Shown here: one piece after another, positions 21,708 to 34,004 of the stretch
How the letters are laid out: each line of letters begins with the position of its first letter
How positions within the stretch are numbered: position 1 is the first letter of the stretch
NCBI GenBank assembly: GCA_963678675.1
Contig: OY783200.1
Location: forward strand, 10,284,917-10,348,916
DNA length: 64,000 nucleotides
Direction: 5' to 3'
Source: Xiphydria camelus
Lineage: Eukaryota; Arthropoda; Insecta; Hymenoptera; Xiphydriidae
Notes under the pieces: generated by a model
The model's input: the letters and a program-made list of their open reading frames with translations, nothing else
Databases searched by the model: none
What the model was told of the DNA's origin: nothing
Program-made: the position numbers and the translations under genes

Positions 21708-23700
21708 TCATCTCTTCTTCGTCTCTGGTGTAACGACGGTCAATTGGGAATCACTGATACCGATTAGGGTTCGAGGGTTATTCGTTATTCTTTCTATCAC
21801 AGCATTGATATTTTGCTGCACCTGTATTCTTCTGGGACTTCCTAAAATAATTATAAAAACCCCATATAATTCAGCCCGAGCAAGTACAATATTATCGAGC
21901 TGTATCTTATCGAGATCTTTCGACATAATGATTCCGAAACGTTTTTATCGAGAAATATATATTTCTAATATATACGGTAGTGTTCACGGATATTGTAAAA
22001 TATTGCAAGAATGTTACAGAAAAGTTACTTGCAAAAACGTACTTCTTGAGGTGTAAATGATGATATTTTATAATTTCCATCTTTACATCCGAGGCGAAGA
22101 AGAGATGAAATAGAAGTGAGGTACATGTACACTTCACGTTTGACAGGTCGGTATATACATTGAAACTTGTGATAGCATAATACGAAAGAGGAGATATATC
22201 ATTTTTAATAATTCTGTCGTTATTATCTATAGAAAGGTTAACTCAGATTAATATAGTTTCTTAATTTCTATGTAGAGTAAGTTCGGTATATTTTAAATAG
22301 TGAAATGCTGGATATAATTGTGTTATTTATAATTTGTTACAGAAATAATGCTGCTCAATTCTATCCAGGACTCTAAATCGAATGCGAACCCGAGGGGATT
22401 TCTTTCGAACGAGGGATGATCAACTTGTTGTTCTAAGAACCAGTTGGATTAGTTCATTCGGCGAGCTGGATCTGCTGCCTGGAGTGCATGGACGTGCGTC
22501 ACTTTGAATGGATGAAAATTTTCATCCTTCAATATCCTTCCAACCGTAGACTTGCTGATTCTAACCTCTGTTGCCATAGCCCGAATATTCGTTCGAGGGC
22601 TATTCCTTATTCTTTCTAGCACAGCCTCGATATTTTGCTGCACCTGTATTTTTCTGGGACTTCCTAAAATAATTATAAAAACCCCATATAATTCAGCCCG
22701 AGCAAGTACAATCTTATCGAGCTGTACCTTATCGAGGCGATCTTTCGACATAATGATTCCGAAACGTTTTTATCGAGAAATATGTATTTCTAACATACGG
22801 TAGTATTCACGAATATTGTAAAATATCGCAGGAATGTTACAGAAAAGTTACTTGCAAAAACGTGCTTTGTAGGGTGTAAATGATAATATTTTATAATATA
22901 ATTTCCATCGTTACACCAGAAGCGAAGAAGATTTGAAATAAAAGTGAGGTACATATACACTTCACGTTTGACAGGTCGGTATATAAATTGGAACTTGTGA
23001 TAGTATAATACGAAAGAGGAAATATATCGATAAAGAAAAAATAATAAAATAGGTACTCCATTATTGTAATCTAATTCCATTGGATCCCTTATTTTTCTGC
23101 CACGACTTTGATTGTTGATAGTGGATGGATCAACTAATAAATTTGATTTTTCTTCACTATCAACAATTAAAGTCGTGGCAGAAAAATAAGAGATACAATG
23201 GAATTGGATTACAATAATGGAGTAACTACTTTATTATTATTTTTTCTTTTTCGATATATTTCCTCTTTCGTATTATACTATCACAAGTTCCAATTTATAT
23301 ACCGACCTGTCAAACGTGAAGTATACATGTACCTCACTTCTATTTCATCTCTTCTTCGCCTCTGGTATAACGATGGAAATTACAAAAAATATCATCATTT
23401 ACACCTCACAAAGCACGTTTTTGCAAGTAACTTTTCTGTAACATTCCTGCGATATTTTACAATATTCGTGAACACTACCGTATGTTAGAAATATATAAAT
23501 ATTTCTCGATAAAAACGTTTCGGAATCATCACGTCGAAAGATCTCCTTGATAAGGTATAGCGCGATAAGATTGTATTTGTCAGGGCTGAATTATATAGGG
23601 TTTTTATAATTATTTTTAAGTCCACGGTTGGGAGGATGTTGAAGGATGAAAATTTTCATCCATTTAAAGTGACGCACGTCCATATATTACAAATTTTAGT
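21708..23700. pseudogene. Repeated mariner/IS630-type helix-turn-helix fragments
   Basis: The minus strand at 22751-22449 encodes NIEAVLERIRNSPRTNIRAM, ATEVRISKSTVGRILKDENF and FHPFKVTHVHALQ. This is the N-terminal helix-turn-helix of Tc1/mariner-IS630-like transposases. A shorter minus-strand copy lies at 21708-21926 and a third, inverted copy on the plus strand at about 23530-23690. Flanking modules (with RPVKREVYMYLTSISSLLR) are repeated in both orientations between 21640 and 23490. No catalytic domain remains, so these are internally deleted derivatives stacked together. Confidence 0.65.
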
Positions 23701-23851
23701 CTAGCAAGTTTCTCCTTAAAGAGTTCAGGCTCCATCGGTGTATAATAGGTGAGAGTGATTAATATTTTTTCATGTAAATTATTGTTTTTGAAATATATTT
23801 ACGAAGTAAAAACCTTTCAAAGTAATGATTGCGATACATCATTTTGTAATG

Positions 23852-23990
23852 TTTTTTGTCAGATGCCGTAACTCGAAGGAGCAGCAAGGAAGCCCCTTCT
23901 TCAGAGAAGGCAGCCATCGAGGCCATTGGATCGGCTTTGGCTTACGCAAGGGACTGGGACGGAGGACGACGAGAAGGCAGGGAAGTCTAA
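23852..23990 (+). other. GC-rich exon-like flank of the palindrome
   Basis: Preceded by a plausible acceptor (GTTTTTTGTCAG at about 23852-23863), a GC-rich open segment includes RRSSKEAPSSEKAAIEAIGS and ALAYARDWDGG. It ends at the TAA that the foldback uses as target site. The matching GC-rich sequence resumes after 30151 (about 30152-30240). So the palindrome landed in what may be a host exon or another element's coding DNA. The protein is not recognised. Confidence 0.3.
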
Positions 23991-24175
23991 GGGGCCGTCC
24001 ATAACGGCGCACCGCACCTCGCACCGCACCTCGCACCGCACATCGCACCGCACATAGCCTCGCCCATAGCATGGAGCAGTGCTCATAGTGACGCCTCGCA
24101 TCTAGCCTAGCCTTTCAGTCATACTAAAGTCATTCTAACAGGAACTATAATCCACTTGTCTCTAACAAATGGGGG

Positions 24176-24522
24176 GGGAAACCCTATGTTCATTAAAAAA
24201 TTACGGACACGATGCAATTGATTTTATTGAAATCCGTTAAGAACTTGCGGCGAAATTAATTATTAAAAAGTAATTAATATTTTGATTTTATTCGGCATTG
24301 ATGACGTCATATCAAGGCTCATGAGGATAATGTTTATATTAACGATAGCAAATGCGATTATCTTAATTGATATACTGATTAATTGATATATGATATCATC
24401 AATTCCGAATAAATTCAAAACATTTATAACTGTTTAATAATTAATTTCTCCGTAAATTCTTAACGGATTTCAATAAAATCAATTGCATTATGTCCGTAAT
24501 TTTTTAATGAACATAGGGTTTT
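24176..24522. repeat. Nested palindromic MITE, left copy (mirror at 29617-29963)
   Basis: Inverted repeat from CCCTATGTTCATTAAAAAAT to ATTTTTTAATGAACATAGGG with arms of about 120 bp inside the left monomer. The identical structure lies at about 29617-29963 in the right monomer. The nested insertion therefore predates the dimer. Confidence 0.75.
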
Positions 24523-26189
24523 TCTCTCTGGGTCAGAGGTTTAAAAACATCCTGTATATATTGAACTGTATTAAGCCATTGACCTTGAAATTTTTTAATC
24601 CTTTTTCTTTAATTTTTTAACCTTCCAGCGGAAGATGAGATTTCACCTCCGTGGACTCCTCCGTGTCTCTCATTCAGAAGTCAACGCTGTTACATGTAAT
24701 CATAGCAAACTAAAAACAAATTATCAATTTTAGGGATATTTATGAAGTAAATAGAATAATGTTTAATTGCAATCACTGAAATGAATGACCTACTATCGAA
24801 ATAAGCAAAAACTACTCGATATCAGGCACTTATGTGAAGGAGCAGCGAAAGTACAATTTATTACCCGACTACCGGGAGAGGTTCCATCATTTAACAACCG
24901 AAAAAAAATAAAAACGGCGGGTCCAACGGGCGTGGTGTAAATAGAATACCCAGTCTAGCGACAGCGACACGCGTCGGGGTACCTCGAGTCGCAAGCGAAG
25001 AGCCACTCGACCGCGTGCTCAAATTTCAGGAGCCTCGCGGGAGGGCACGGAAACCCTCTGCCTTTCGCTCTCCTCGGACAAAGTGCAGACCCGCAATAAA
25101 TTCAACTATTGCGGTGCACATGCACTTGTCCGGGGACGGCACCAATCGGACGAAAAAACATTACCTGAATCTTTTCAGATTTTTTTCACGCGCCGTTAAT
25201 GGTATAAATCGATTTGAAAAATAAATTTTAACTTTAAAGAGTTTCAAGTACCTATACATGCAAATTTTTGTTTTTTCTCCATTTTTCAAAGAAAATATAT
25301 AAAAATTGTTAAGTGACATTAAAAGGCATTTTTTTACAAGAAAGTGAAAAAAACACCAGAAAATATTTATTGCGCCAATGCGACAGTCGATTTTTCTTAA
25401 AAAAATTGAGTACATTTGAAATCAATAAAAACTGTGTAGAAAAAAATGTGGTAGTGGAAGGGCCATTTCTTCATGAAGAAAAAAATACTTCTTAAGTTTT
25501 TTGTCTTAAAAAATTTTTTTTTCATCAGAAAATGTTTTTTATCCTTCTATGCATCTATGCATAGAAACAAAGAACATTTTCGGATTTTTGAAAAAATGTT
25601 TAAGAGAAAAAACTAAAAAGAATTCGTTTAAAAATCAGAAAATTTTCTTTATCCGTCTATGCATAGATGCATAGAAGGATACATAACAGTCCGATTAAAA
25701 AAAATATTTTTAAGAGAAAAAACTTAAAGAATTTTTTTCTTCATGAAGAAATGACCCTCCCACTACCAAATTTTTTTCTGCAGTTTTTATTGATTTCAAA
25801 TGTACTGAATTTTTTAAGAAAAATCGAGACTGTCGCATTGGTGTTATAAATATTTTCTAGTGTTTTTTTCACTTTTTTGTAAGAAAATGCCTTTTAATGT
25901 CACTTAAAATTTTTTGTATATTTTTTTTTGAAAAATTGAGAAAAAAACAAAAATTGTCATGTATACAAAGTTGTTTATGAGATTAATAGTATACTTGAAA
26001 CTTTAAAGTTAAAATTTATTTAAAAATTGATGTATACCATTAACGGCGCCTGAAAAAAATCTAAAAAAAATTAGGTAATGCTTTTTCATCAAGTATGACT
26101 ATGTAAATAAAAATCAGATTTTTTTGAGACCCTCATGAAAAAGGTGGCTGTCTTGACAGAGAATGCCCCACACACATATGGTAATTTAG

Positions 26190-26500
26190 ATTAGAAGAGT
26201 AGCAGAGTGCCTGTGCAATCTGGGGTCAAAGAAGGAGAAAAAAAGTGGAAGACCATCAAATGACACTCAACAATTAATTGATGAAAAAATTAAAAGAGGG
26301 CCAGCAGCTCGTATCCCTCCAATGAATATTAGAAACGACGAAGCAAGTCATTGGATAAAATACTCGTACGATTCCTCAAGACAAAGGTGCAAGTTTCCTA
26401 CTTGTGCAAAGGGTTTACCCATTTCAAATGTGACAAATGTGGAGTGTTTTTGTGCCTCACAAAAGGCAAAAATTGTTTTAGATTAGGTATTTCATTCTCA
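26190..26500 (+). pseudogene. piggyBac C-terminal zinc-domain remnant, left arm
   Basis: The plus strand encodes KEKKSGRPSNDTQQLIDEKI, RGPAARIPPMNIRNDEASHW and SRQRCKFPTCAKG. After a one-base frameshift it continues THFKCDKCGVFLCLTKGKNC and F. This is the C-terminal tail of insect piggyBac transposases (GRPS, PPxxxR, HW, then four cysteine pairs). Only this tail is present. Confidence 0.7.
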
Positions 26501-26799
26501 GTTTGTTCTGTAATGTTGCAAATATGCAACATAATTAGTTTTGTTAACAGTTGCATGCTGTAGTTAATATGCGGTAATTTGTTTTTTGTTTCAATAGGCG
26601 TTAAAATTTAATAAACATTTTTAATAATATTTTTCACTAATCAGATATATAATCGAATACGAAAAATAATGTTTTAATTTATTTAAAAAAAATCATGCAA
26701 TGATACGACGGAGCACTGGGAGATGTGCGATGCTCGAGGCTCGAAGAAATACCAAGCTCTATTTCTTGCGCGAGGGCGATGGTACCATGCCATGTGCGA

Positions 26800-27068
26800 G
26801 GCGAAGGGCCGTGCGCCGTTATGGACGGGCCCATCTCTTTCCACGCGCCTATTTACCTCGCCTGTACCAGGCTAAGGGCGGTGCGAGGTGCGGTGCGCCG
26901 TTGTGGACGCTCTATTCCTTGTGCGAGGGCGAAATGTGCGAGGCGAAGGGCCGTGCGCCGTTATGGACGGGCCCATCTCTTTCCACGCGCCTATTTACCT
27001 CGCCTGTACCAGGCTAAGTGCGGTGCGAGGGTCGGTGCGAGGTGCGGTGCGCCGTTATGGACGCCCAC
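26800..27068 (+). repeat. GC-rich direct repeat at the inner end of the left monomer
   Basis: Two near-identical copies of a roughly 130-bp GC-rich unit (around 26800-26885 and 26935-27020, each with GCCGTTATGGACGGGCCCAT and CCTGTACCAGGCTAAG) precede the inner TIR. GGTGCGAGGTGC-type octamer-like repeats follow. The right monomer mirrors this at 27072-27340. Confidence 0.75.
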
Positions 27069-27639
27069 TAAGTGGGCGTCCATAACGGCGCACCGCACCT
27101 CGCACCGACCCTCGCACCGCACTTAGCCTGGTACAGGCGAGGTAAATAGGCGCGTGGAAAGAGATGGGCCCGTCCATAACGGCGCACGGCCCTTCGCCTC
27201 GCACATTTCGCCCTCGCACAAGGAATAGAGCGTCCACAACGGCGCACCGCACCTCGCACCGCCCTTAGCCTGGTACAGGCGAGGTAAATAGGCGCGTGGA
27301 AAGAGATGGGCCCGTCCATAACGGCGCACGGCCCTTCGCCTCGCACATGGCATGGTACCATCGCCCTCGCGCAAGAAATAGAGCTTGGTATTTCTTCGAG
27401 CCTCGAGCATCGCACATCTCCCAGTGCTCCGTCGTATCATTGCATGATTTTTTTTAAATAAATGAAAACATTATTTTTCGTATTCGATTATATATCTGAT
27501 TAGTGAAAAATATTATTAAAAATGTTTACTAAATTTTAACGCCTATTGAAACAAAAAACAAATTACCGCATATTAACTACAGCATGCAACTGTTAACAAA
27601 ACTAATTATGTTGCATATTTGCAACATTACAGAACAAAC

Positions 27640-27950
27640 TGAGAATGAAATACCTAATCTAAAACAATTTTTGCCTTTTGTGAGGCACAAAAACACTCCA
27701 CATTTGTCACATTTGAAATGGGTAAACCCTTTGCACAAGTAGGAAACTTGCACCTTTGTCTTGAGGAATCGTACGAGTATTTTATCCAATGACTTGCTTC
27801 GTCGTTTCTAATATTCATTGGAGGGATACGAGCTGCTGGCCCTCTTTTAATTTTTTCATCAATTAATTGTTGAGTGTCATTTGATGGTCTTCCACTTTTT
27901 TTCTCCTTCTTTGACCCCAGATTGCACAGGCACTCTGCTACTCTTCTAAT
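27640..27950 (-). pseudogene. piggyBac zinc-domain remnant, right arm (mirror copy)
   Basis: Mirror image of the fragment at 26190-26500, on the opposite strand, with the same frameshift between CAKG and THFKCDKC. Sharing of the lesion shows that the fragment was already dead when the dimer formed. Confidence 0.7.
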
Positions 27951-30257
27951 CTAAATTATCATATGTGTGTGGGGCATTCTCTGTCAAGACAGCCACCTTT
28001 TTCATGAGGGTCTCAAAAAAATCTGATTTTTATTTACATAGTCATACTTGATGAAAAAGCATTACCTAATTTTTTTTAGATTTTTTTCAGGCGCCGTTAA
28101 TGGTATACATCAATTTTAAAATAAATTTTAACTTTAAAGTTTCAAGTATACTATTAATCTCATAAACAACTTTGTATACATGACAATTTTTGTTTTTTTC
28201 TCAATTTTTCAAAAAAAAATATACAAAAAATTTTAAGTGACATTAAAAGGCATTTTCTTACAAAAAAGTGAAAAAAACACTAGAAAATATTTATAACGCC
28301 AATGCGACAGTCTCGATTTTTCTTAAAAAATTCAGTACATTTGAAATCAATAAAAACTGCAGAAAAAAATTTGGTAGTGGGAGGGTCATTTCTTCATGAA
28401 GAAAAAAATTCTTTAAGTTTTTTCTCTTAAAAATATTTTTTTTAATCGGACTGTCATGTATCCTTCTATGCATCTATGCATAGACGGATAAAGAAAATTT
28501 TCTGATTTTTAAACGAATTCTTTTTAGTTTTTTCTCTTAAACATTTTTTCAAAAATCCGAAAATGTTCTTTATTTCTATGCATAGATGCATAGAAGGATA
28601 AAAAACATTTTCTGATGAAAAAAAAATTTTTTAAGACAAAAAACTTAAGAAGTATTTTTTTCTTCATGAAGAAATGGCCCTTCCACTACCACATTTGTTT
28701 CTACACAGTTTTTATTGATTTCAAATGTACTGAATTTTTTTAAGAAAAATCGACTGTCGCATTGGCGCAATAAATATTTTCTGGTGTTTTTTTCACTTTC
28801 TTGTAAAAAAATGCCTTTTAATGTCACTTAACAATTTTTATATATTTTCTTTGAAAAATGGAGAAAAAACAAAAATTTGCATGTATAGGTACTTGAAACT
28901 CTTTAAAGTTAAAATTTATTTTTCAAATCGATTTATACCATTAACGGCGCGTGAAAAAAATCTGAAAAGATTCAGGTAATGTTTTTTCGTCCGATTGGTG
29001 CCGTCCCCGGACAAGTGCATGTGCACCGCAATAGTTGAATTTATTGCGGGTCTGCACTTTGTCCGAGGAGAGCGAAAGGCAGAGGGTTTCCGTGCCCTCC
29101 CGCGAGGCTCCTGAAATTTGAGCACGCGGTCGAGTGGCTCTTCGCTTGCGACTCGAGGTACCCCGACGCGTGTCGCTGTCGCTAGACTGGGTATTCTATT
29201 TACACCACGCCCGTTGGACCCGCCGTTTTTATTTTTTTTCGGTTGTTAAATGATGGAACCTCTCCCGGTAGTCGGGTAATAAATTGTACTTTCGCTGCTC
29301 CTTCACATAAGTGCCTGATATCGAGTAGTTTTTGCTTATTTCGATAATAGGTCATTCATTTCAGTGATTGCAATTAAACATTATTCTATTTACTTCATAA
29401 ATATCCCTAAAATTGATAATTTGTTTTTAGTTTGCTATGATTACATGTAACAGCGTTGACTTCTGAATGAGAGACACGGAGGAGTCCACGGAGGTGAAAT
29501 CTCATCTTCCGCTGGAAGGTTAAAAAATTAAAGAAAAAGGATTAAAAAATTTCAAGGTCAATGGCTTAATACAGTTCAATATATACAGGATGTTTTTAAA
29601 CCTCTGACCCAGAGAGAAAAACCCTATATTCATTAAAAAATTACGGACATAATGCAATTGATTTTATTGAAATCCGTTAAAAATTTACGGAGAAATTAAT
29701 TATTAAACAGTTATAAATGTTTTGAATTTATTCGGAATTGATGATATCATATATCAATTAATCAGTATATCAATTAAGATAATCGCATTTGCTATCGTTA
29801 ATATAAACATTATCCTCATGAGCCTTGATATGACGTCATCAATGCCGAATAAATTCAAAATATTAATTACTTTTTAATAATTAATTTCGCCGCAAGTTCT
29901 TAACGGATTTCAATAAAATCAATTGCATCGTGTCCGTAATTTTTTAATGAACATAGGGTTTCCCCCCCATTTGTTAGAGACAAGTGGATTATAGTTCCTG
30001 TTAGAATGACTTTAGTATGACTGAAAGGCTAGGCTAGATGCGAGGCGTCACTATGAGCACTGCTCCATGCTATGGGCGAGGCTATGTGCGGTGCGATGTG
30101 CGGTGCGAGGTGCGGTGCGAGGTGCGGTGCGCCGTTATGGACGGCCCCTAACGCGGAGCGTGGCATCCGTGAAGCCGAGGTGGCAACGCCGGAGGCGAGG
30201 ATACGACAGACGACGGCGCGAGAACGAGTAGCTGCAGCGAGTAGTTTTTAGTCTCTT

Positions 30258-30465
30258 AAAGCGCGTTGCCACGAGTCGACTCAAGTCGAACGACTTGGTA
30301 GTTCGACCGTAGTCGACATAAAATTTCTTTGTTATTAGTCGAATCGAACGAAGTAGCTCGTCTTGCGACTTCATGCGATTCGACTAATAACAAAGAAATG
30401 TTAAGTCGACTACGGTCGAACTACCAAATCGTTCGACTTGAGTCGACTCGTGGCAAAACGCGCCA
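30258..30465. repeat. Palindromic MITE, GCGCGTT..CCACGAGTCGACTC ends
   Basis: About 205 bp with arms of about 85 bp: GCCACGAGTCGACTCAAGTC near 30267, and its complement near 30438-30457. Internal GTAGTCGAC and TTATTAGTCGAAT repeats pair across a loop near 30350. It lies about 110 bp right of the inverted dimer. No clear target duplication. Confidence 0.7.
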
Positions 30466-30530
30466 TTTTTAACTTGCCCGGTCTGCTCACGACTTCGAGC
30501 TTGTTTTTTTTGCATAGTGTATATACAGGG

Positions 30531-31229
30531 TGTTACTTAATGATAGGCCGTAATTGCAAGGGCACATTACTGAATCAATTTCCAGTAGAAAGGTTCATAT
30601 TAACATGTGTCCTAAAATGTCTGGTTTTCAAGATACAGGACGTCAGTTTTTAAAAAAATCGATACTTTAATAATATCTCAACAATCCTCGTGCCGATTTT
30701 GTTGACATTTGGCACTGTTATTTATTGTAATAAGACGCTAAGTTACCACTAACTAGAAGATAATTATGAGTTCCAGTGGCGTCCCGGGGGACAATCTCAC
30801 GAATAATATTGACAAAAAAAGTGTACACCACTGACTTTTTAAAAAATTTTATATTTTTTTCAGATTAAGCAGCTAAAAATACAACTTTTTTGTCTCTTCA
30901 AATTATTTCGTACCTCACTTCGTTTTTGAGGAAAAAAGATATTATTCGTGAGACTGTCCCCCGGGACGCCACTGGAACTCATAATTATCTTCTAGTTAGT
31001 GTTAACTTAGCATCTTATTATAATAAACAACAGTGCCAAATGTCAACAAAATCGGCACAAGGGTCTTTGAGATATTATTTTAAAAACCGTTTTTTTTTAA
31101 ATTTTGACGTCCTGTATCTTGAAAATCAGACATTTTAGGACACATGTTAATATGAACTTTTCTACTGGAAATAGATTCAGTAATGTGCCCTTGCAATTAC
31201 GGCCTATCATTAAGTAACACCCTGTATAT
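30531..31229. repeat. Foldback element with TATACAGGGTGTTACTTAAT ends
   Basis: 699-bp palindrome with about 340-bp arms. The left end ATATACAGGGTGTTACTTAA is at 30531; the complementary right end ACACCCTGTATAT is at 31229. Arms differ at scattered bases. The right arm and its flank recur inverted at 47163-47992. Confidence 0.8.
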
Positions 31230-31799
31230 TTAAATAAATAAAGTGTATGTAGTGTAGTGTATATAGTGTATGATAGAGCCCTAAAAACTGAAGAATACGT
31301 TTATATTATTATTATTTCTTACTGTATGGCCTTGGCCTTTTACATTATTAATCGCACCCTAATCCCCCTTGCATATAAATCTATAAAATATGAAAATAGA
31401 AAATTCTTAAATTGTACTTATGAAAAACTAAGGAAACCCGCGCGTATGATTTGTATCAATCATTGTTCCGCTTGAATACGTTTCTATTTTACTTTTGTAC
31501 ATTTTATGAGAAAATATAAAATCGTATTAATTATTATTAATCTTATTATTCATTATTCATCTTATTATTCATTAAAAGTAACATTTCAGGTTGATTGGGC
31601 ATAAATAGGGTTGCCCAATTGGGGCCCAATTGGGCGGCCCAAATTGGGCATAGGTTGGGCGGAGCGTTGCAAGCCCAACGAAAGCCCAATTGGGCACTGA
31701 TTGGGCTGCCCAATTGGCGCCCAACTAGTAATTGGGCCCCAATCGGGGCCCAATGAACATTTCCACACGGGTATATTCAAACATATTTAAAAAATTTGA

Positions 31800-32710
31800 G
31801 AACATTCGAGTAAAGGTCAATCAATCAAGGCATGTCTAATTTAAAATGGAAAACTATTTATTAATACTCAAATTTCACAGTCATAAAAACAATAGACATT
31901 AATCTTTGTGTTTTATTGAAATAATTACAATTCAAAAAGTTAAAAAATGAACGAGGAAAATGAAAATAAAAATTAGTTTCAATCATATATTTCAGTCAAC
32001 ACTCATTTTAACTTTTTGAATCGTATTCCAGTAAATTAAATTTATATTAACTAAACATGCGAAATTTTTCAATTCGCACATTTATATTGTAATCAGTCAC
32101 AAACAAAAATATTAATCTTTGTTTATTATCGAAATAATTGCAATTCAAAAAGTGAAAAAGTTAACGAGTGAAATAAAAATAAAATTAGTATTAATCAGAT
32201 ATTTAACTCAACCTTGTTTCACTTTTTGAAGAATATTACAGTAAATAAAATTTATATTAATTAAATATTGCATGAATTTTATAAATTCACTCACTGCTCA
32301 ACTTATCAAGTTTTATTGTGTTGCATCTTTCTTTCTTGTACCTTCATGCTTCTGTTGTTTTTGTTTCTGCCCCTTTTGGAGACCTGCTCTTTGGTTTCCT
32401 AATCGGAACCAATTTGTTCCGGCTTTAGAAAATTCAGCACTGTCCCACAAGGAAAATTTCTTTAATATCACCCCTGAAAAATAATTGGGTTTGCATACAA
32501 TTTTAATATGCACGAAACACAGTAGACATAATAGTTGAAGTTATTCGAAACGTAGTACCACAATAGTAAAAACTTGATAAAAAAAACTTCTACCCCAAAA
32601 ACATTACTTTAAATGTAGCATGGCCACGCCTCCCTAGTGAAACGCCGCGTGATGGGCGGCGCGCGCCGTGACGTCACTAATCATATAACGGCTCGCCTGC
32701 GCGCCTTCTA
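31800..32710. other. AT-rich stretch with diverged direct duplication
   Basis: Two diverged direct copies of a roughly 130-bp block, about 31900-32060 and 32105-32260, share TTAATCTTTGT, AATAATT(A/G)CAATTCAAAAAGT and a later CTTTTTGAA..TATT(C/A)CAGTAAAT. A CpG-rich patch lies at 32620-32715. No gene is visible. Confidence 0.5.
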
Positions 32711-33059
32711 GTAGGGGAGACCGGGGACGGTTGATACATTTTTCCGATTTTTGGATATACAAAATTAATTCTTAGATTTTTCGCCACTTTTTGTCAGTAT
32801 TGGAGATTGCTAGTAATAACTCACTTATTATCAATCGAAAACAACACTAAAAATATTACTGAAAAATTGAAATAGAATTGTTTTCTGGAAACTTGCATTT
32901 TGTATCAAAGCTCCCTCGCCTAGGGAGGTTTGATACTACCGTGAGGATCTTTGATACATTGAACATAAACGATTAATAACACATTTTTACACGTTTAATG
33001 TAACAAAAATACATTTTCTACGTAATAATAGGTACTTCTTAGGAACGATTTGTCATAAT

Positions 33060-33660
33060 GGAAGGACGAATAACTCTATGATGTATCTGTGTCTTCTACT
33101 TTTTTCTTTTTAACCCGTTTATTACAAGCAGTGCTATTTCCGCCAAACACTTGCTTTTTTGTTCCTTTTTTTTATACAATCTCTCTTTTCTAGCTCTCTG
33201 TTCTTCTTCTATTTCTATTTTATTAGGGCTATCCGTCAAAATTAAGGTTTTTCTGTTTTTTAGTCTTTCGCTTTTTCTTTATAGTAGAAGAAACTTTGGG
33301 AAATGGCAAAATTTCTTCGGGACTCACAAGAGAACTGCCTCTTTCTTGTTGTTTCGATGTCTCGATGGAACAATCAGTAGCAACATTGACAGCCTTTGAC
33401 GTTGATGGTATAAGTTCATTGTTATTCTGAAAGTCGGTTGTAACTGTAAGTAGTGGAGTAGTTGGAGTAACAATGCTCTCATTGGAGGGGTGAGTGTTTT
33501 CAATTTCCAAGGGGCGGTCTGTTACTGAAGCGCGCAAGAAGTCCTCGTCTGTAAAGGTGTCCCGATCAAATGGGCATATTACCGGTTTTTTAAAACTCGA
33601 TATTTTTTATATTGTTTGGGGTAAATGCCGCAGAAAATGCCTTGCCCACTATTTCACCTA
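33060..33660 (-). pseudogene. pogo/Tigger-type transposase C-terminus, decayed
   Basis: The minus strand from about 33655 reads VGKAFSAAFTPNNIKNIEF, then stops interrupt the GNMPI.. and DEDFLRASVTDRPLEIE region. SLVSPEEILPFPK, STIKKKRKTKKQKN and, after a frameshift, ILTDSPNKIEIEEEQRARKE follow. The order FTP..I..F..TGIYPF, F..EDF, VTDRP, VSPE.I.P.PK, K.RK, ILTDSP.K is the tail of the pogo/Tigger/jerky DDE family. At least three lesions. The catalytic domain is missing. Confidence 0.75.
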
Positions 33661-34004
33661 TATTATATAGGGTGGACCAGGTTAAACGTCATTTTTTTTT
33701 ATATGTGATATTTAGAACAATAACAAAAAAGTAGACTCTCTCTTTCATAAGAAAATTTAAAAAAAATGTTTCCTAACAAAGATACAGGGTGTCAAAATTT
33801 CGAAAAAAAATGGTTTTCTCATCATAACTGAACGTAATTTTTCTCTCATAGCGGTATATACATCTTTCGAAGTGTCGGTGTGTGTGGCTGAGGAATGATC
33901 GGACTAAATCCAACAGTAGATATAATTACATTTTCGGACGATAGTATTTGTTGAAATGGGGTCCATCCGGGTATTGAATTTTTTGATAGTCGAGAGAACG
34001 TACG

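Larger units (their letters stand above)
23991..30148. mobile_element. Inverted dimer of a 3.08 kb Harbinger-like element (6.16 kb palindrome)
   Basis: Outer ends read GGGGCCGTCCATAACGGCGC at 23991 and its complement ending 30148, flanked by TAA (23988-23990, 30149-30151). At the exact centre is ACGCCCAC-TAA-GTGGGCGT (TAA at 27069-27071), with the inner ends again carrying CGTCCATAACGGCGCACCGC inverted. The structure is therefore TAA-[23991-27068]-TAA-[27072-30148 reversed]-TAA. The arms are almost identical; differences include one base near 26684 versus 27465 and small changes in the piggyBac fragment and A/T runs. Each monomer has a nested palindrome, a piggyBac remnant and a GC-rich tandem block. 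No transposase of its own. Confidence 0.85.
20236..31771. mobile_element. 11.5 kb composite with ACCCGTGTGGAAAT ends and GCCCAATTGGGC iterons
   Basis: The left end TATACCCGTGTGGAAAT (about 20232) and right end TTTCCACACGGGTATA (about 31760-31775) are inverted copies. Both are followed inward by tightly packed GCCCAATTGGGC-like repeats (20250-20310; 31595-31755). Two direct blocks near 20399-20535 and 20790-20900 repeat TTTAGTTGGGGCTACGTTGG. Inside lie mariner fragments, captured exon-like pieces, the 6.16 kb inverted dimer, a MITE and a palindrome. No enzyme that would move the whole is visible. The pairing of the two ends could be coincidental insertion of two short elements in inverse orientation. 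Confidence 0.5.

Noticed and set aside
25015..25224. GC-rich text mirrored at 28916-29125 as rRNA-derived
   Set aside because: I could not match it to conserved rRNA cores; it is simply part of each monomer of the inverted dimer.
26700..27440. Arg/Cys-rich frames of 65-133 codons on both strands
   Set aside because: Produced by the GC-rich tandem repeats at the centre of the inverted dimer; identical on both strands by symmetry.
23991..30148. Palindrome as a sequencing or assembly hairpin artefact
   Set aside because: The arms differ at several sites, and the structure ends exactly at TAA-flanked transposon termini. Still worth a long-read check.
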